14,617 nt of DNA, taken from contig CAMPKG010000042.1 in the NCBI GenBank assembly GCA_946887085.1, positions 1 to 14,617 on the forward strand, given 5' to 3'. The notes beneath the pieces were generated by a model that was not told the origin of the DNA, made no database searches, and saw only the letters and a program-made list of their open reading frames with translations. How positions within the stretch are numbered: position 1 is the first letter of the stretch; every line of letters starts with the position of its first letter. Shown here one piece after another: positions 1 through 6,697 of this stretch. Source of the stretch: an uncultured Sphingobacteriales bacterium. GTDB taxonomy: Bacteria > Bacteroidota > Bacteroidia > Chitinophagales > Chitinophagaceae. Both the position numbers and the translations under genes were made by a program.

Positions 1-2294
1 CGCAAGCTCCAACCTATTATCCCATAACACACAGTTCCGGTGTACAAGTGATTAACGGCCAGAACGTGACGGTAACCCCATTTGGCGGGGCAACCATGAC
101 TGCACCTTCCTGCGGCGTAGGCCCCTATCTTTTAGGTAACAACCAAACCGGGGATGGCAGGACCTATTCTTTCTCTGCCACTCACGTGCGTATAAGGGTA
201 GTGAACATTCACTCTCATGATACCATCAGGTTCTCCATAAATGGTAGTCCTTATGCACTGCAGCCGGCCGATGTTTCGGCTTATACAGGTAGCTGTGGCG
301 CTACTCCCTCCGGCATTATCACTGGTGATGGACAATTAACCTCAACCCAGGCAACAGGTACACCTTCAGGTGGCGTTGAGATCATACTGCAAACGCCGCC
401 AAACCCGATGAACAGTGTAACAGTGGCTGCGAATACAAGCGCTCCGTTCCCCAGCGGAACAGTGTATTCGGTGGAGTTTGCCAATGACAGTTGCGCAATG
501 AAGGTGACAGCCACAAACAATGATCCTTGTCCCTTTAGGGATCTGATACTGAATGCCACTCCTTTCCCCGGCGCCACGTTCAACTGGACTGGGCCAGGTG
601 GCTGGACAGGGACCGGTGCACAGGTTGTTCGCCCTAATATACTAGTGAGCCAATGGGGCGATTATATCGTTACCGTTAACTGGGGTAGCTGTACTTTTAA
701 GGATACTACATTAGTAACGGTAAATGCAAAAGCAACTCCGCAGCCACCGACAATTACCGTTCAACCAGGGTCTGCCAACCCGATCTGCAAGAATATGGAT
801 CTGGAGCTGTATCAGGTTTCTACAGGTGCGGCAGGTGTTGACTATTACTGGTATGGTCCAGGCATTTGGCCTCCCGTAAACAGCCAGATTCTTTCTGTAC
901 CTACCATTCAGCCTTCGCAAGCAGGAATTTATTATGCATATGCCGTTTCGGGTGGTTGTACTTCCGATACCTCCCAACTCCTGGTAACCATGCTGCCGGA
1001 TGTAACCGCAGGTATGAACGTTACCTGGAAATACGGTTGCGAAACCGACACAGTGATCATACAGAATACTTCTACCGGCAATAATATCAGCAATGTTTAT
1101 TTCAATCCATTTGTAAATAATCAAACAACGGTTAATCTTGTTGACGTTACGGGCAATCCTGTTGTAACGATCTACAAACCACATGTGCTTACCGATACCA
1201 TTCCTGACACGATAGACGTGAAGCTGGTAGTGGGCAATGGTACATGTAATGATTCTCTCACGCAGCGTGTTGTATTTAACCATCCTGTCAAAGCGCGCAT
1301 GAGCGTGTCTGACGATACTATCTGTCAGCGGACAGAAATAACGTTCAATAACCATTCCTCAGCGGCAGTTGGTCCTACACATATTTACCTGTGGGACTTC
1401 AAAAACGGCGATACTTCGCAGCAATATAGTAAGCAATACACCTACATGAACAGTGGTGTTTACAGGGCCACACTTACTGTAACTGACTATCTCGGCTGTA
1501 AGGACTCGGCATCCCAGCTGATATTTGTGGACTCAACCGGTGCTATTTTCTATACAGTCTCGGACAGTGTGATATGCGCAGGTGATGTGATCAATTTCAA
1601 AGGCGATTTCTCTCGCGTTGGTAATGTATCAACGCTATGGGAATTTGGCGATGGTAACCAGCATGCCGATAGGGAGGAGACGATGTATGCTTTCGATCTT
1701 CCCGGTAAATACACAGTGAAATTCACTTCTTTTAACCGCGTGTGTCCTGATACGTTCACTACTCGCGAAATGCTGGTGAATCCTTATCCTCGCGTGGAAC
1801 TGGGTGAAGACACATCGATATGCCCGAATGGCGCACCGCTGATGTTATTTGACCTCGTGAACGTGGCTAACCCGCTGGCAAAATTCAGGTGGAACACTCC
1901 TGAGAGGGATTCAGGCGCTAACGTACTCGTTCGTCATCCCGGTGTTTATGCCGTTACGGTTGAGGTAGATGATTGTGCGACTACAGACAGCGTTACGGTA
2001 TTCAAAAACTGCTATGTAAATATCCCGAACAGCTTTACACCAAACGGCGATGGTGTTGCAGACTACTTCCTACCCCGCCAACTGCTTTCAAGCGGAGTGA
2101 AGAGGTTTGCAATGGTCATCTATAACCGCTGGGGACAGAAAGTGTTTGAATCGACCACTACAGATGGACGTGGTTGGGATGGTATGTTCAACGGAGAGCC
2201 ACAGCCGCTTGGTGTATATGTTTACCAGATCAGCGCAACGTTTACGAACGATGTGTCTGAGAACTATACAGGCAACGTAACTCTGCTTCGATAA
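1..2294 (+). CDS. Large secreted Ig/PKD-repeat surface protein with type B T9SS sorting domain (5'-partial)
   Basis: The gene is cut by the left edge. The frame is open from base 3, and the residues before the GTG at 48 (QAPTYYPITHSSGVQV) continue a module also found after the signal peptide of the 872-aa protein at 2640-5258. The GTG is therefore internal, and the start and signal peptide lie outside the window. Numbering from that GTG: N-terminal module about 1-148; Ig-like domains about 150-226 and 230-315, each with a Cys pair; a less clear beta domain 317-415; PKD-like domains 416-495 (WDF at 449) and 500-580 (WEFGDG at 531); a last Ig-like domain 583-655. Residues 656-748 form the gliding-motility-associated C-terminal domain (NSFTPNGDGV, then IYNRWGQKVFES, GWDG and PLGVYVY). 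In this family that domain directs outer-membrane export by the type IX secretion system. The likely role is adhesin or cell-surface scaffold; no catalytic domain is visible. A strong terminator follows. Confidence 0.9.
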   Translation, partial: QAPTYYPITHSSGVQVINGQNVTVTPFGGATMTAPSCGVGPYLLGNNQTGDGRTYSFSATHVRIRVVNIHSHDTIRFSINGSPYALQPADVSAYTGSCGATPSGIITGDGQLTSTQATGTPSGGVEIILQTPPNPMNSVTVAANTSAPFPSGTVYSVEFANDSCAMKVTATNNDPCPFRDLILNATPFPGATFNWTGPGGWTGTGAQVVRPNILVSQWGDYIVTVNWGSCTFKDTTLVTVNAKATPQPPTITVQPGSANPICKNMDLELYQVSTGAAGVDYYWYGPGIWPPVNSQILSVPTIQPSQAGIYYAYAVSGGCTSDTSQLLVTMLPDVTAGMNVTWKYGCETDTVIIQNTSTGNNISNVYFNPFVNNQTTVNLVDVTGNPVVTIYKPHVLTDTIPDTIDVKLVVGNGTCNDSLTQRVVFNHPVKARMSVSDDTICQRTEITFNNHSSAAVGPTHIYLWDFKNGDTSQQYSKQYTYMNSGVYRATLTVTDYLGCKDSASQLIFVDSTGAIFYTVSDSVICAGDVINFKGDFSRVGNVSTLWEFGDGNQHADREETMYAFDLPGKYTVKFTSFNRVCPDTFTTREMLVNPYPRVELGEDTSICPNGAPLMLFDLVNVANPLAKFRWNTPERDSGANVLVRHPGVYAVTVEVDDCATTDSVTVFKNCYVNIPNSFTPNGDGVADYFLPRQLLSSGVKRFAMVIYNRWGQKVFESTTTDGRGWDGMFNGEPQPLGVYVYQISATFTNDVSENYTGNVTLLR

Positions 2295-2317
2295 AAATTA
2301 AAATAGAACTATAATGA

Positions 2318-2349
2318 AACAGTCCCGTACATACGGGACTGTTCTTTTT
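2318..2349 (+). terminator. Rho-independent terminator of the type B T9SS protein
   Basis: An 11-bp perfect stem (AACAGTCCCGT at 2318-2328, ACGGGACTGTT at 2333-2343) with loop ACAT is followed by CTTTTT. It lies 24 bp after the stop codon of the rightward gene. The convergent lipoprotein gene stops at 2363, so the hairpin may also end leftward transcripts, although the trailing sequence on that strand is less U-rich. Confidence 0.85.
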
Positions 2350-2362
2350 GCGGCCGGTTCAC

Positions 2363-2506
2363 TTAGTCACCATCGTACCAGTCATCATGTCCACGTTTAT
2401 CCCAGTAGGTCGGCACATTGTCTTTTTCCCTCGCTTCCTTGGCTGAAGAGCAGGAAGTAAAACTAAATACCATTGCCGCGCTTATCATTATCAGTAGAGC
2501 TTTCAT
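2363..2506 (-). CDS. Small lipoprotein, 47 aa
   Basis: A short reading frame starts with ATG at 2506 and ends with TAA at 2363-2365. The product begins MKALLIMISAAMVFSFTSC: a Lys, a hydrophobic stretch and a lipobox-like FTSC, with Cys19 the likely lipidated residue. The mature part is only about 29 residues (SSAKEAREKDNVPTYWDKRG, then HDDWYDGD). It is charged, with an acidic aromatic tail rich in Asp and Trp. A weak purine stretch (GCGAGACG) precedes the ATG. The next gene upstream on the strand starts far away, so this is probably transcribed alone. I do not recognise the family. Signal peptide and lipobox are seen; lipidation and envelope location are inferred. A chance ORF is possible, but the combination of features argues for a real gene. 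Confidence 0.65.
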   Translation of the reverse strand: MKALLIMISAAMVFSFTSCSSAKEAREKDNVPTYWDKRGHDDWYDGD

Positions 2507-2639
2507 CGTCTCGCATTTTGATCCATCACGGTAGTTACAAAAGAGCTTACCAATAGCTGTTAAGAAGGTCTAAAAAATTCCCTCGTATCGGCTTGCGTCC
2601 AATGTGAGCCATCTTGTAAAGGCGGTTTTTACATTTCCT
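2507..2639. other. Intergenic region upstream of the small lipoprotein
   Basis: These 133 bp separate two minus-strand genes. The stretch must hold the end of the 872-aa gene transcript and probably the lipoprotein promoter. The only structure near the end of the large gene is a weak hairpin (TGTAAA, 7-nt loop, TTTACA, about 2615-2633) with no clear T-run. I see no match to the Bacteroidota promoter consensus. Confidence 0.3.
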
Positions 2640-5258
2640 TTATGGCTGATATTTAATTCGTATTGTATGTATATTTCCCGGAGAAGAATTGAACCTGCCT
2701 ATGTACAGTCCGGGCGCTATTGAAGGGGGCAATGAAAGATAACTCACTTGCCTCTCGATAGAATAACTGATGATCCGTTGCCCTTCCAAATTGTACAGCG
2801 ATAATTCTCCGGGCGTGCTAGTTGTAAGAACGAATTTACCGGCGGTAGGGTTGGGATAAAGGCTGATGCCTCTTTTTGAATCTATATCATCTACTCCCGT
2901 CTTAATGTTCACACCCAGCTTGTTGCTCTCCACGCTGGCCGGCAGCGCACACCATTCGCTGCTGGTGATCACGCAGCTGATAGTGTCTTTATCTGAAAGA
3001 TTGTTCGCACTCCATTTATCGCTGGTTGCTCCTGATACATTCTGGCCGTTGCGTTTCCATTGGTATTTAGGCTCAGGGCCGGCATTGCCGCCGGGGGTGG
3101 CTGTAAAGGTCACCAGTTGCCATGGGCTTAACAATAATCCGGGGCTTGCGCTGATGCTTACGGTTGGTGCGCCTGTGTTGGGCAGTACCGTCATGCCAAT
3201 TTTATTGCTGAATAAAGTGAGGGGGCTGCTGCAGATGCCCGTGGCTATCATGCGGCAGTGGAAGGTGTCGCCATCAGCAATGCCGGTTGCAGGGTAGCTG
3301 AGGCTGTTTGCGCCGCTGATGATGTTGCCGTTCTTATACCATTGGTATTGCGGGGCAGCACCCGCATTATTGGGTACGGCAACTAATGTTGCATTTTTGC
3401 TGTTCTCGCAAATAGTATCGTTGGGGCTGGGGTAAGCGCCTATGGAAGAAACGTTGTTGATGGCTACTACCGTGCTGCCCACCGTTGCCGAAGGACAACC
3501 ATTTAGCAAAGCGGTAACATGGTAGCTGCCTGCATGTGCCGGCGTAGCAGGATCAATAACAGGGTTTTGCTGGGTAGATGAAAAGCCGCCTTGTCCTGTC
3601 CATGAGTAAGTGACGCCGCTGGTAGCGCTGTTTGCCGTTAGATTAATAGCAGCGCCGGCGCATACCGGTGTATTGCTGCCGGCTGTGGGTGTAGCTGGTA
3701 TGGGTGTCACCACGAAGTTGGTGCTCCCCGGTGCAGAGACACAGCCGTTGAGTGTGGCAGTGACCGTATAGGTGCCGCCGTTGATCGCCGTAACACTGGT
3801 GAGTGACGGATTCTGTTGGTTGGAATTGAAAGACGCAGGCCCTGCCCAGGTATAACTTACGCCGCTGGTGGTGCTGTTGGCAGTAAGCAGCAGGGTAGCG
3901 TTATGGCAAAGCGGTCCATTGTTGGTAGCTGCGGGTACAGCTGGCATAGACTTCACCAGTATGGTCACTGTGTCTTTAGCTGTGCAGCCGGTTAGCGTTG
4001 CTGTAACCACATAGTCGCCGCTGTGCGAGAGCGAAGCGCCGCTGATAGTGGGGTTTTGCGTATTGGCCGAATAGCTGCCGGGGCCAGCCCAGCTGTATGA
4101 CGAGCCTGATGTACTATTGGTGCTGGTGAGGTTAAGGGTTTGCCCATCGCAGATGGGGGCGTTGGTGCCTGCGGTGATGGCTGCAGGTGTCTGGTTAATG
4201 GTGACGGCCACGGTGTCTTTCGCAAGGCAGCCATGTAGCCGGGCGCTCACTATATAGTTGCCCGATTGGTTAGTTGCCGTATTGGTTATAGAGGGGTTTT
4301 GAGAAGAGGAACTAAAGCTAACAGGCCCCGCCCAACTCCATACGTATGTAGCCGTGCCGCTTGTGCTTGCAGTAAGATTGAGCGTACTGCCGCTGCAAAC
4401 GGGGCCATTGCTGCCTGCATTCAGGTTGGGCGCAGGGGCATTGCCTATGGCTATGTTCTTTACTGTTACCTCCGATGTGTCTTTTGGGTTGCTGGCGATG
4501 ATCCTTATTTTATAGCCTGTGCCGGTTGGTGTATTGACGGGTACCTGGCACCTGATGGTATCATTGCTTGTAGCGGTTTTTGTACCTATGGTTACGGGGC
4601 TGGCAAAGCTGCCCGATGCATTGGACAACTGGGCTGTGAACACATTGCCCGTTTTAAAATTGCCATTTGTGTTATAAGCCAGCTTTACGCTATCAAGTGA
4701 GCAGAGCAGGGTATCTACCATAGGCTCGGTGATGTGTACCATAGTATCGCCGGCGAAATGCAGGCCATAGGTGACACCTTTAGCCATTACCCTGAAGGAA
4801 TCTACCGGGCTCGAAAAAGGGAAATTTACCGCACCATAGGTACTGATAAATGTGGCATTTGGCTGGCAGCTAAGGTCGCCCGCCGCGGTAATAATGGGGG
4901 GAGGATTGGTGCCCATGCCGCAGCTTCCGGCAAAAAGACTTCCGCTGGTAAGTACATAGTGGCTGCCATTGGCGAAAAAGATGACAGTATCATGCTGATG
5001 AATGGCACCTACGGGTACCTGGATATGGTGCACGGGTTTTGAAAATATGAATTTATAGCCACTGTAGACAACGGCACCTGTTGAGTATACCCCCCAGCAA
5101 GTGGTGTTTGTCTGGGGAGAATTGACTGGGACAACGGTGACACTCTGGCCCCCAACAGTTTGAGTGCCTGAAAGATGGTTCACCGGGTAGAATACCTGCG
5201 CGTTAGGGTTAAAAGGAAACGCGATACAGGCCAGTACAAGGATGCTGATAAGTTTCAT
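2640..5258 (-). CDS. Secreted Ig-like repeat protein with type A T9SS sorting domain, 872 aa
   Basis: The signal peptide spans residues 1-20 (MKLISILVLACIAFPFNPNA), with mature start QVFYP. Residues 21-170 are a module homologous to the N-terminus of the protein at 1-2294 (both have GGQ/NGQ-x-VTV, IHxHDTIxF, NGSxYxL, AGSCG/TGSCG and IIT). Residues 171-270 form a beta domain with a TGTGYKIRIIASNP signature. Four similar Ig-like repeats of about 82 residues follow at 274-355, 356-436, 437-517 and 518-600. Each has a GPxC or TPxC start, a central Y/W-SWAGP-type core, QNPxI or QNPSL, and an ATLxGC end. Two other Ig-like units (QWYKNGN near 639, QWKRNGQN near 733) follow. The type A sorting domain is at about 790-872 (ISLYPNPTAGKFVL, LYNLEGQRI, LPPSIAPGLYIGRF). 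Known for the family: export and anchoring by T9SS. Inferred: adhesive or structural surface role. No enzyme domain is seen. Confidence 0.92.
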   Translation of the reverse strand: MKLISILVLACIAFPFNPNAQVFYPVNHLSGTQTVGGQSVTVVPVNSPQTNTTCWGVYSTGAVVYSGYKFIFSKPVHHIQVPVGAIHQHDTVIFFANGSHYVLTSGSLFAGSCGMGTNPPPIITAAGDLSCQPNATFISTYGAVNFPFSSPVDSFRVMAKGVTYGLHFAGDTMVHITEPMVDTLLCSLDSVKLAYNTNGNFKTGNVFTAQLSNASGSFASPVTIGTKTATSNDTIRCQVPVNTPTGTGYKIRIIASNPKDTSEVTVKNIAIGNAPAPNLNAGSNGPVCSGSTLNLTASTSGTATYVWSWAGPVSFSSSSQNPSITNTATNQSGNYIVSARLHGCLAKDTVAVTINQTPAAITAGTNAPICDGQTLNLTSTNSTSGSSYSWAGPGSYSANTQNPTISGASLSHSGDYVVTATLTGCTAKDTVTILVKSMPAVPAATNNGPLCHNATLLLTANSTTSGVSYTWAGPASFNSNQQNPSLTSVTAINGGTYTVTATLNGCVSAPGSTNFVVTPIPATPTAGSNTPVCAGAAINLTANSATSGVTYSWTGQGGFSSTQQNPVIDPATPAHAGSYHVTALLNGCPSATVGSTVVAINNVSSIGAYPSPNDTICENSKNATLVAVPNNAGAAPQYQWYKNGNIISGANSLSYPATGIADGDTFHCRMIATGICSSPLTLFSNKIGMTVLPNTGAPTVSISASPGLLLSPWQLVTFTATPGGNAGPEPKYQWKRNGQNVSGATSDKWSANNLSDKDTISCVITSSEWCALPASVESNKLGVNIKTGVDDIDSKRGISLYPNPTAGKFVLTTSTPGELSLYNLEGQRIISYSIERQVSYLSLPPSIAPGLYIGRFNSSPGNIHTIRIKYQP

Positions 5259-5408
5259 GCGAGAGCGATTAGCCTCAATTTAAAAAAAATAGCTCAGAGC
5301 GCATACTCCTGAAAACCCCTTCTGGTTTCATGTCCCAGCCGGGTCTGCTGAATAGGGACTCGGCGTGATTGGAGTTAAGATGACGATGGTTAATACTCAC
5401 ACAGATTT
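5259..5408. other. Upstream region of the 872-aa surface protein
   Basis: These 150 bp contain no supportable ORF. They should include the promoter of the leftward T9SS protein. An A-run (AAAAAAAA near 5281-5289) lies about 25 bp before its ATG, but I find no clear -7/-33 pair. Confidence 0.3.
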
Positions 5409-5555
5409 GAGCTCCCCTCCTCATTGAGGAGGGTGTTCGAGCGCAGCAAGGACGGGGTGCTACTGTAGAACATGGGCTCAGCGTAATACCACTCCTGCCG
5501 CCGCTTGCCTTCGCAATCGTTCGTCTGTCCCCCTCCTCCGAGAGGAGGGGAGCTT
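5409..5555. repeat. REP/MITE-like inverted-repeat element 1, about 147 bp
   Basis: The ends are inverted copies: AGCTCCCCTCCTC at 5410-5422 and GAGGAGGGGAGCT at 5542-5554, 13 bp perfect. Each end is also a hairpin by itself: CCTCCTC-att-GAGGAGG on the left, and CCCCTCCTC-cga-GAGGAGGGG (5530-5550) on the right. The interior includes GCAGCAAGGACGGGGTG (5443-5459) and no ORF. Paired G/C-rich hairpins around a short non-coding core are the usual form of intergenic REP/BIME or MITE elements. From memory, similar CACCCCGTCCTTGC-type repeats occur in Bacteroidota genomes, but copy number cannot be judged from one copy here. Confidence 0.7.
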
Positions 5556-5559
5556 TTTT
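5530..5559 (+). terminator. Terminator-like right arm of element 1
   Basis: A 9-bp G/C stem (5530-5538 with 5542-5550, loop CGA) is followed by AGCTTTTTT. By structure it would stop rightward transcription, but no rightward gene ends just upstream. It may be an incidental property of the repeat. Confidence 0.45.
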
Positions 5560-5588
5560 GGTGTTGTCGTTAAATTGTCGTATATTTG
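5557..5588 (+). promoter_or_regulatory. Consensus Bacteroidota primary-sigma promoter
   Basis: TTTG at 5557-5560 and TATATTTG at 5581-5588 are separated by 20 bp. This matches the Bacteroidota -33/-7 consensus (TTTG, about 19-21 bp, TAnnTTTG) with no mismatch. Transcription would start near 5594 and run right, through element 2 and the small ORF at 5842 toward the sigma factor gene. The -33 box lies inside the T-run of the terminator-like arm of element 1. Confidence 0.55.
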
Positions 5589-5625
5589 TTATTGTAAAAT
5601 ATTAACCATGAGAACCACGACCCCC

Positions 5626-5724
5626 TCATCGCGAGGAACGAAGCGATCTCGCGAAATTTTGCGAGTTGCCATCGCGTATTTCCCCAGTATCTAGCGAGAC
5701 TGCTTCGTTCCTCGCAGTGACGAG
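5626..5724. repeat. Inverted-repeat element 2 (GCGAGGAACGAAGC family), about 100 bp
   Basis: The left arm at 5626-5652 contains GCGAGGAACGAAGC followed by GATCTCGC. The right arm at 5694-5724 is its inverted copy (GCGAGACTGCTTCGTTCCTC then GCAGTGACGAG). Fourteen bases are perfectly mirrored and the flanks are partly so. An inner hairpin CTCGC/GCGAG (5648-5664) is also present, and CAATGACGGA at 5736-5745 echoes the outer motif again. From memory, the motif CATTGCGAGGAACGAAGCAA recurs between genes in many bacterial genomes, including Bacteroidota. No ORF is credible inside. Confidence 0.7.
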
Positions 5725-5841
5725 ATTGGTGCTAGCAATGACGGATATAACTGTAACAAAACGTAACAATTTGGGCCAAACAGCCATTTGTATTTTTTAC
5801 CAGCTTCAAAAACTATAAATCATTAATAATCAATAGATAAC

Positions 5842-5955
5842 ATGAAAAATCTTCCTGATAACAACAACAAAAGACAACAACGCAGCAGGAAACCTGCGAC
5901 CCACCGCATGAGGCAACGAATTCAGAAAATTGTCATAGTACTTAATATCTCTTAA
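5842..5955 (+). CDS. Possible 37-aa basic peptide (doubtful)
   Basis: ATG at 5842 opens a 37-codon frame ending in TAA at 5953-5955. The product starts MKNLPDNNNKRQQRSRKPAT and ends with a hydrophobic IVIVLNIS. It is very rich in Arg, Lys, Gln and Asn, with no signal peptide. An A/T-rich stretch (5810-5841) precedes the ATG, as is common for Bacteroidota genes, and the consensus promoter at 5557-5588 points this way. No family is recognised. It could be a real small protein, a leader ORF for the sigma factor unit, or chance. Confidence 0.25.
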   Translation: MKNLPDNNNKRQQRSRKPATHRMRQRIQKIVIVLNIS

Positions 5956-6109
5956 TCCCCTATGTTTATGAGGTTTGGCGGCTTTGGGCTATCTTAGTGG
6001 GTTCTTATAAAAACGATTGTTAATCCTTAAAATATAACGGCGCTTTACCCAACTTATTCACATTGTGGCCAGTCTATGTATGTGTTGAGATGATTAAAAC
6101 GCCCGTTAC
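5956..6109. other. Upstream region of the ECF sigma factor
   Basis: This 154-bp A/T-rich stretch should hold the sigma factor promoter and leader. The best -7-like match is TATCTTAG (about 5990-5997), with one mismatch and no good -33 partner. A nine-codon ORF (ATG at 6090, TAG at 6117-6119) overlaps the sigma factor start in another frame. Confidence 0.3.
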
Positions 6110-6685
6110 TTGCCCGTAGCTTTGGCATATAGTGTACCAGGACAGACTAGTGAGTTACAAGAGCTCATCCAGGGATGTATCCGCAACGAGCGGGGCGCCC
6201 AGGAGAAACTGTACCACTTGTTCTACGCGCGCATGATGGGCGTTGTGAGAAGGTATATTGATCATACGGAGCAGGCTGAGGAAGTGCTGAATAACGGTTT
6301 CCTCAGGGCGTTCCAGAAAATTGAACAGTATACTTTTTCAGGTTCTTTTGAAGGCTGGTTGAGAAAGATAGTTTTCCACGCAGTTTCAGACTATGTGAAG
6401 CAGAATGTACGTTATAATGAAAAGATCGTACTGGTGGAAAAAGATCAGTTGATACACAAAGACCACGCAGACAGGCTGTATTACAACCAGCTGCTGCAAC
6501 TGGTTCATTCCTTGCCGGATGCTACCAAAGCGGTCTTTAACATGTATGTAATGGAAGGGCTCTCGCATAAAGAAATAGGCAAAGCGCTGAATATCAGCGA
6601 GGGTACTTCAAAATGGCATCTGAGCGAAGGGCGGAGGATGCTGAAGGATAAGATAGAGAAACTGCAATTACACATTAATAAGTAA
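6110..6685 (+). CDS. ECF-type RNA polymerase sigma-70 factor, 191 aa
   Basis: Region 2 covers about residues 28-98: LYHLFYARMMGVVRRYI, then QAEEVLNNGFLRAFQKIEQY in place of the classic DAEDxxQETF, then FEGWLRKIVFHAVSDYVKQN. Region 4 covers about 133-185: LPDATKAVFNMYVMEGLSHK, then EIGKALNISEGTSKWHLS as the helix-turn-helix that should read the -35 element. The length is typical of ECF factors. The start is uncertain. An in-frame TAA lies at 6095-6097 and no ATG occurs before residue 42, which would delete part of region 2. Only TTG at 6110 or TTG at 6122 fits. The stop is 12 bp before the membrane-barrel gene, so they are very probably co-transcribed. In Bacteroidota such a neighbour is usually the regulator of the sigma factor. 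The regulon is unknown. Confidence 0.92.
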   Translation: MPVALAYSVPGQTSELQELIQGCIRNERGAQEKLYHLFYARMMGVVRRYIDHTEQAEEVLNNGFLRAFQKIEQYTFSGSFEGWLRKIVFHAVSDYVKQNVRYNEKIVLVEKDQLIHKDHADRLYYNQLLQLVHSLPDATKAVFNMYVMEGLSHKEIGKALNISEGTSKWHLSEGRRMLKDKIEKLQLHINK

Positions 6686-6697
6686 AATTTTATCCCA

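Noticed and set aside
48..50. GTG as the start of the first large protein
   Set aside because: The frame is open upstream to the window edge, and those residues match the mature N-terminus of the paralogous protein at 2640-5258. The GTG is an internal Val codon.
711..1355. 214-codon minus-strand frame opposite the first surface protein
   Set aside because: It lies antisense inside a domain-rich real gene and shows no recognisable domain; it is a shadow frame.
2614..2634. Terminator for the 872-aa protein gene
   Set aside because: The stem is only 6 bp (TGTAAA/TTTACA), A/T-rich and without a clear T-run after it on the minus strand.
5608..5694. 28-codon ORF beginning ATG at 5608 inside element 2
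   Set aside because: It is translated repeat sequence with odd composition, wholly within the inverted-repeat element.
5409..5724. CRISPR array
   Set aside because: The repeats are inverted pairs of two different elements, not regularly spaced direct repeats, and no cas gene is present.
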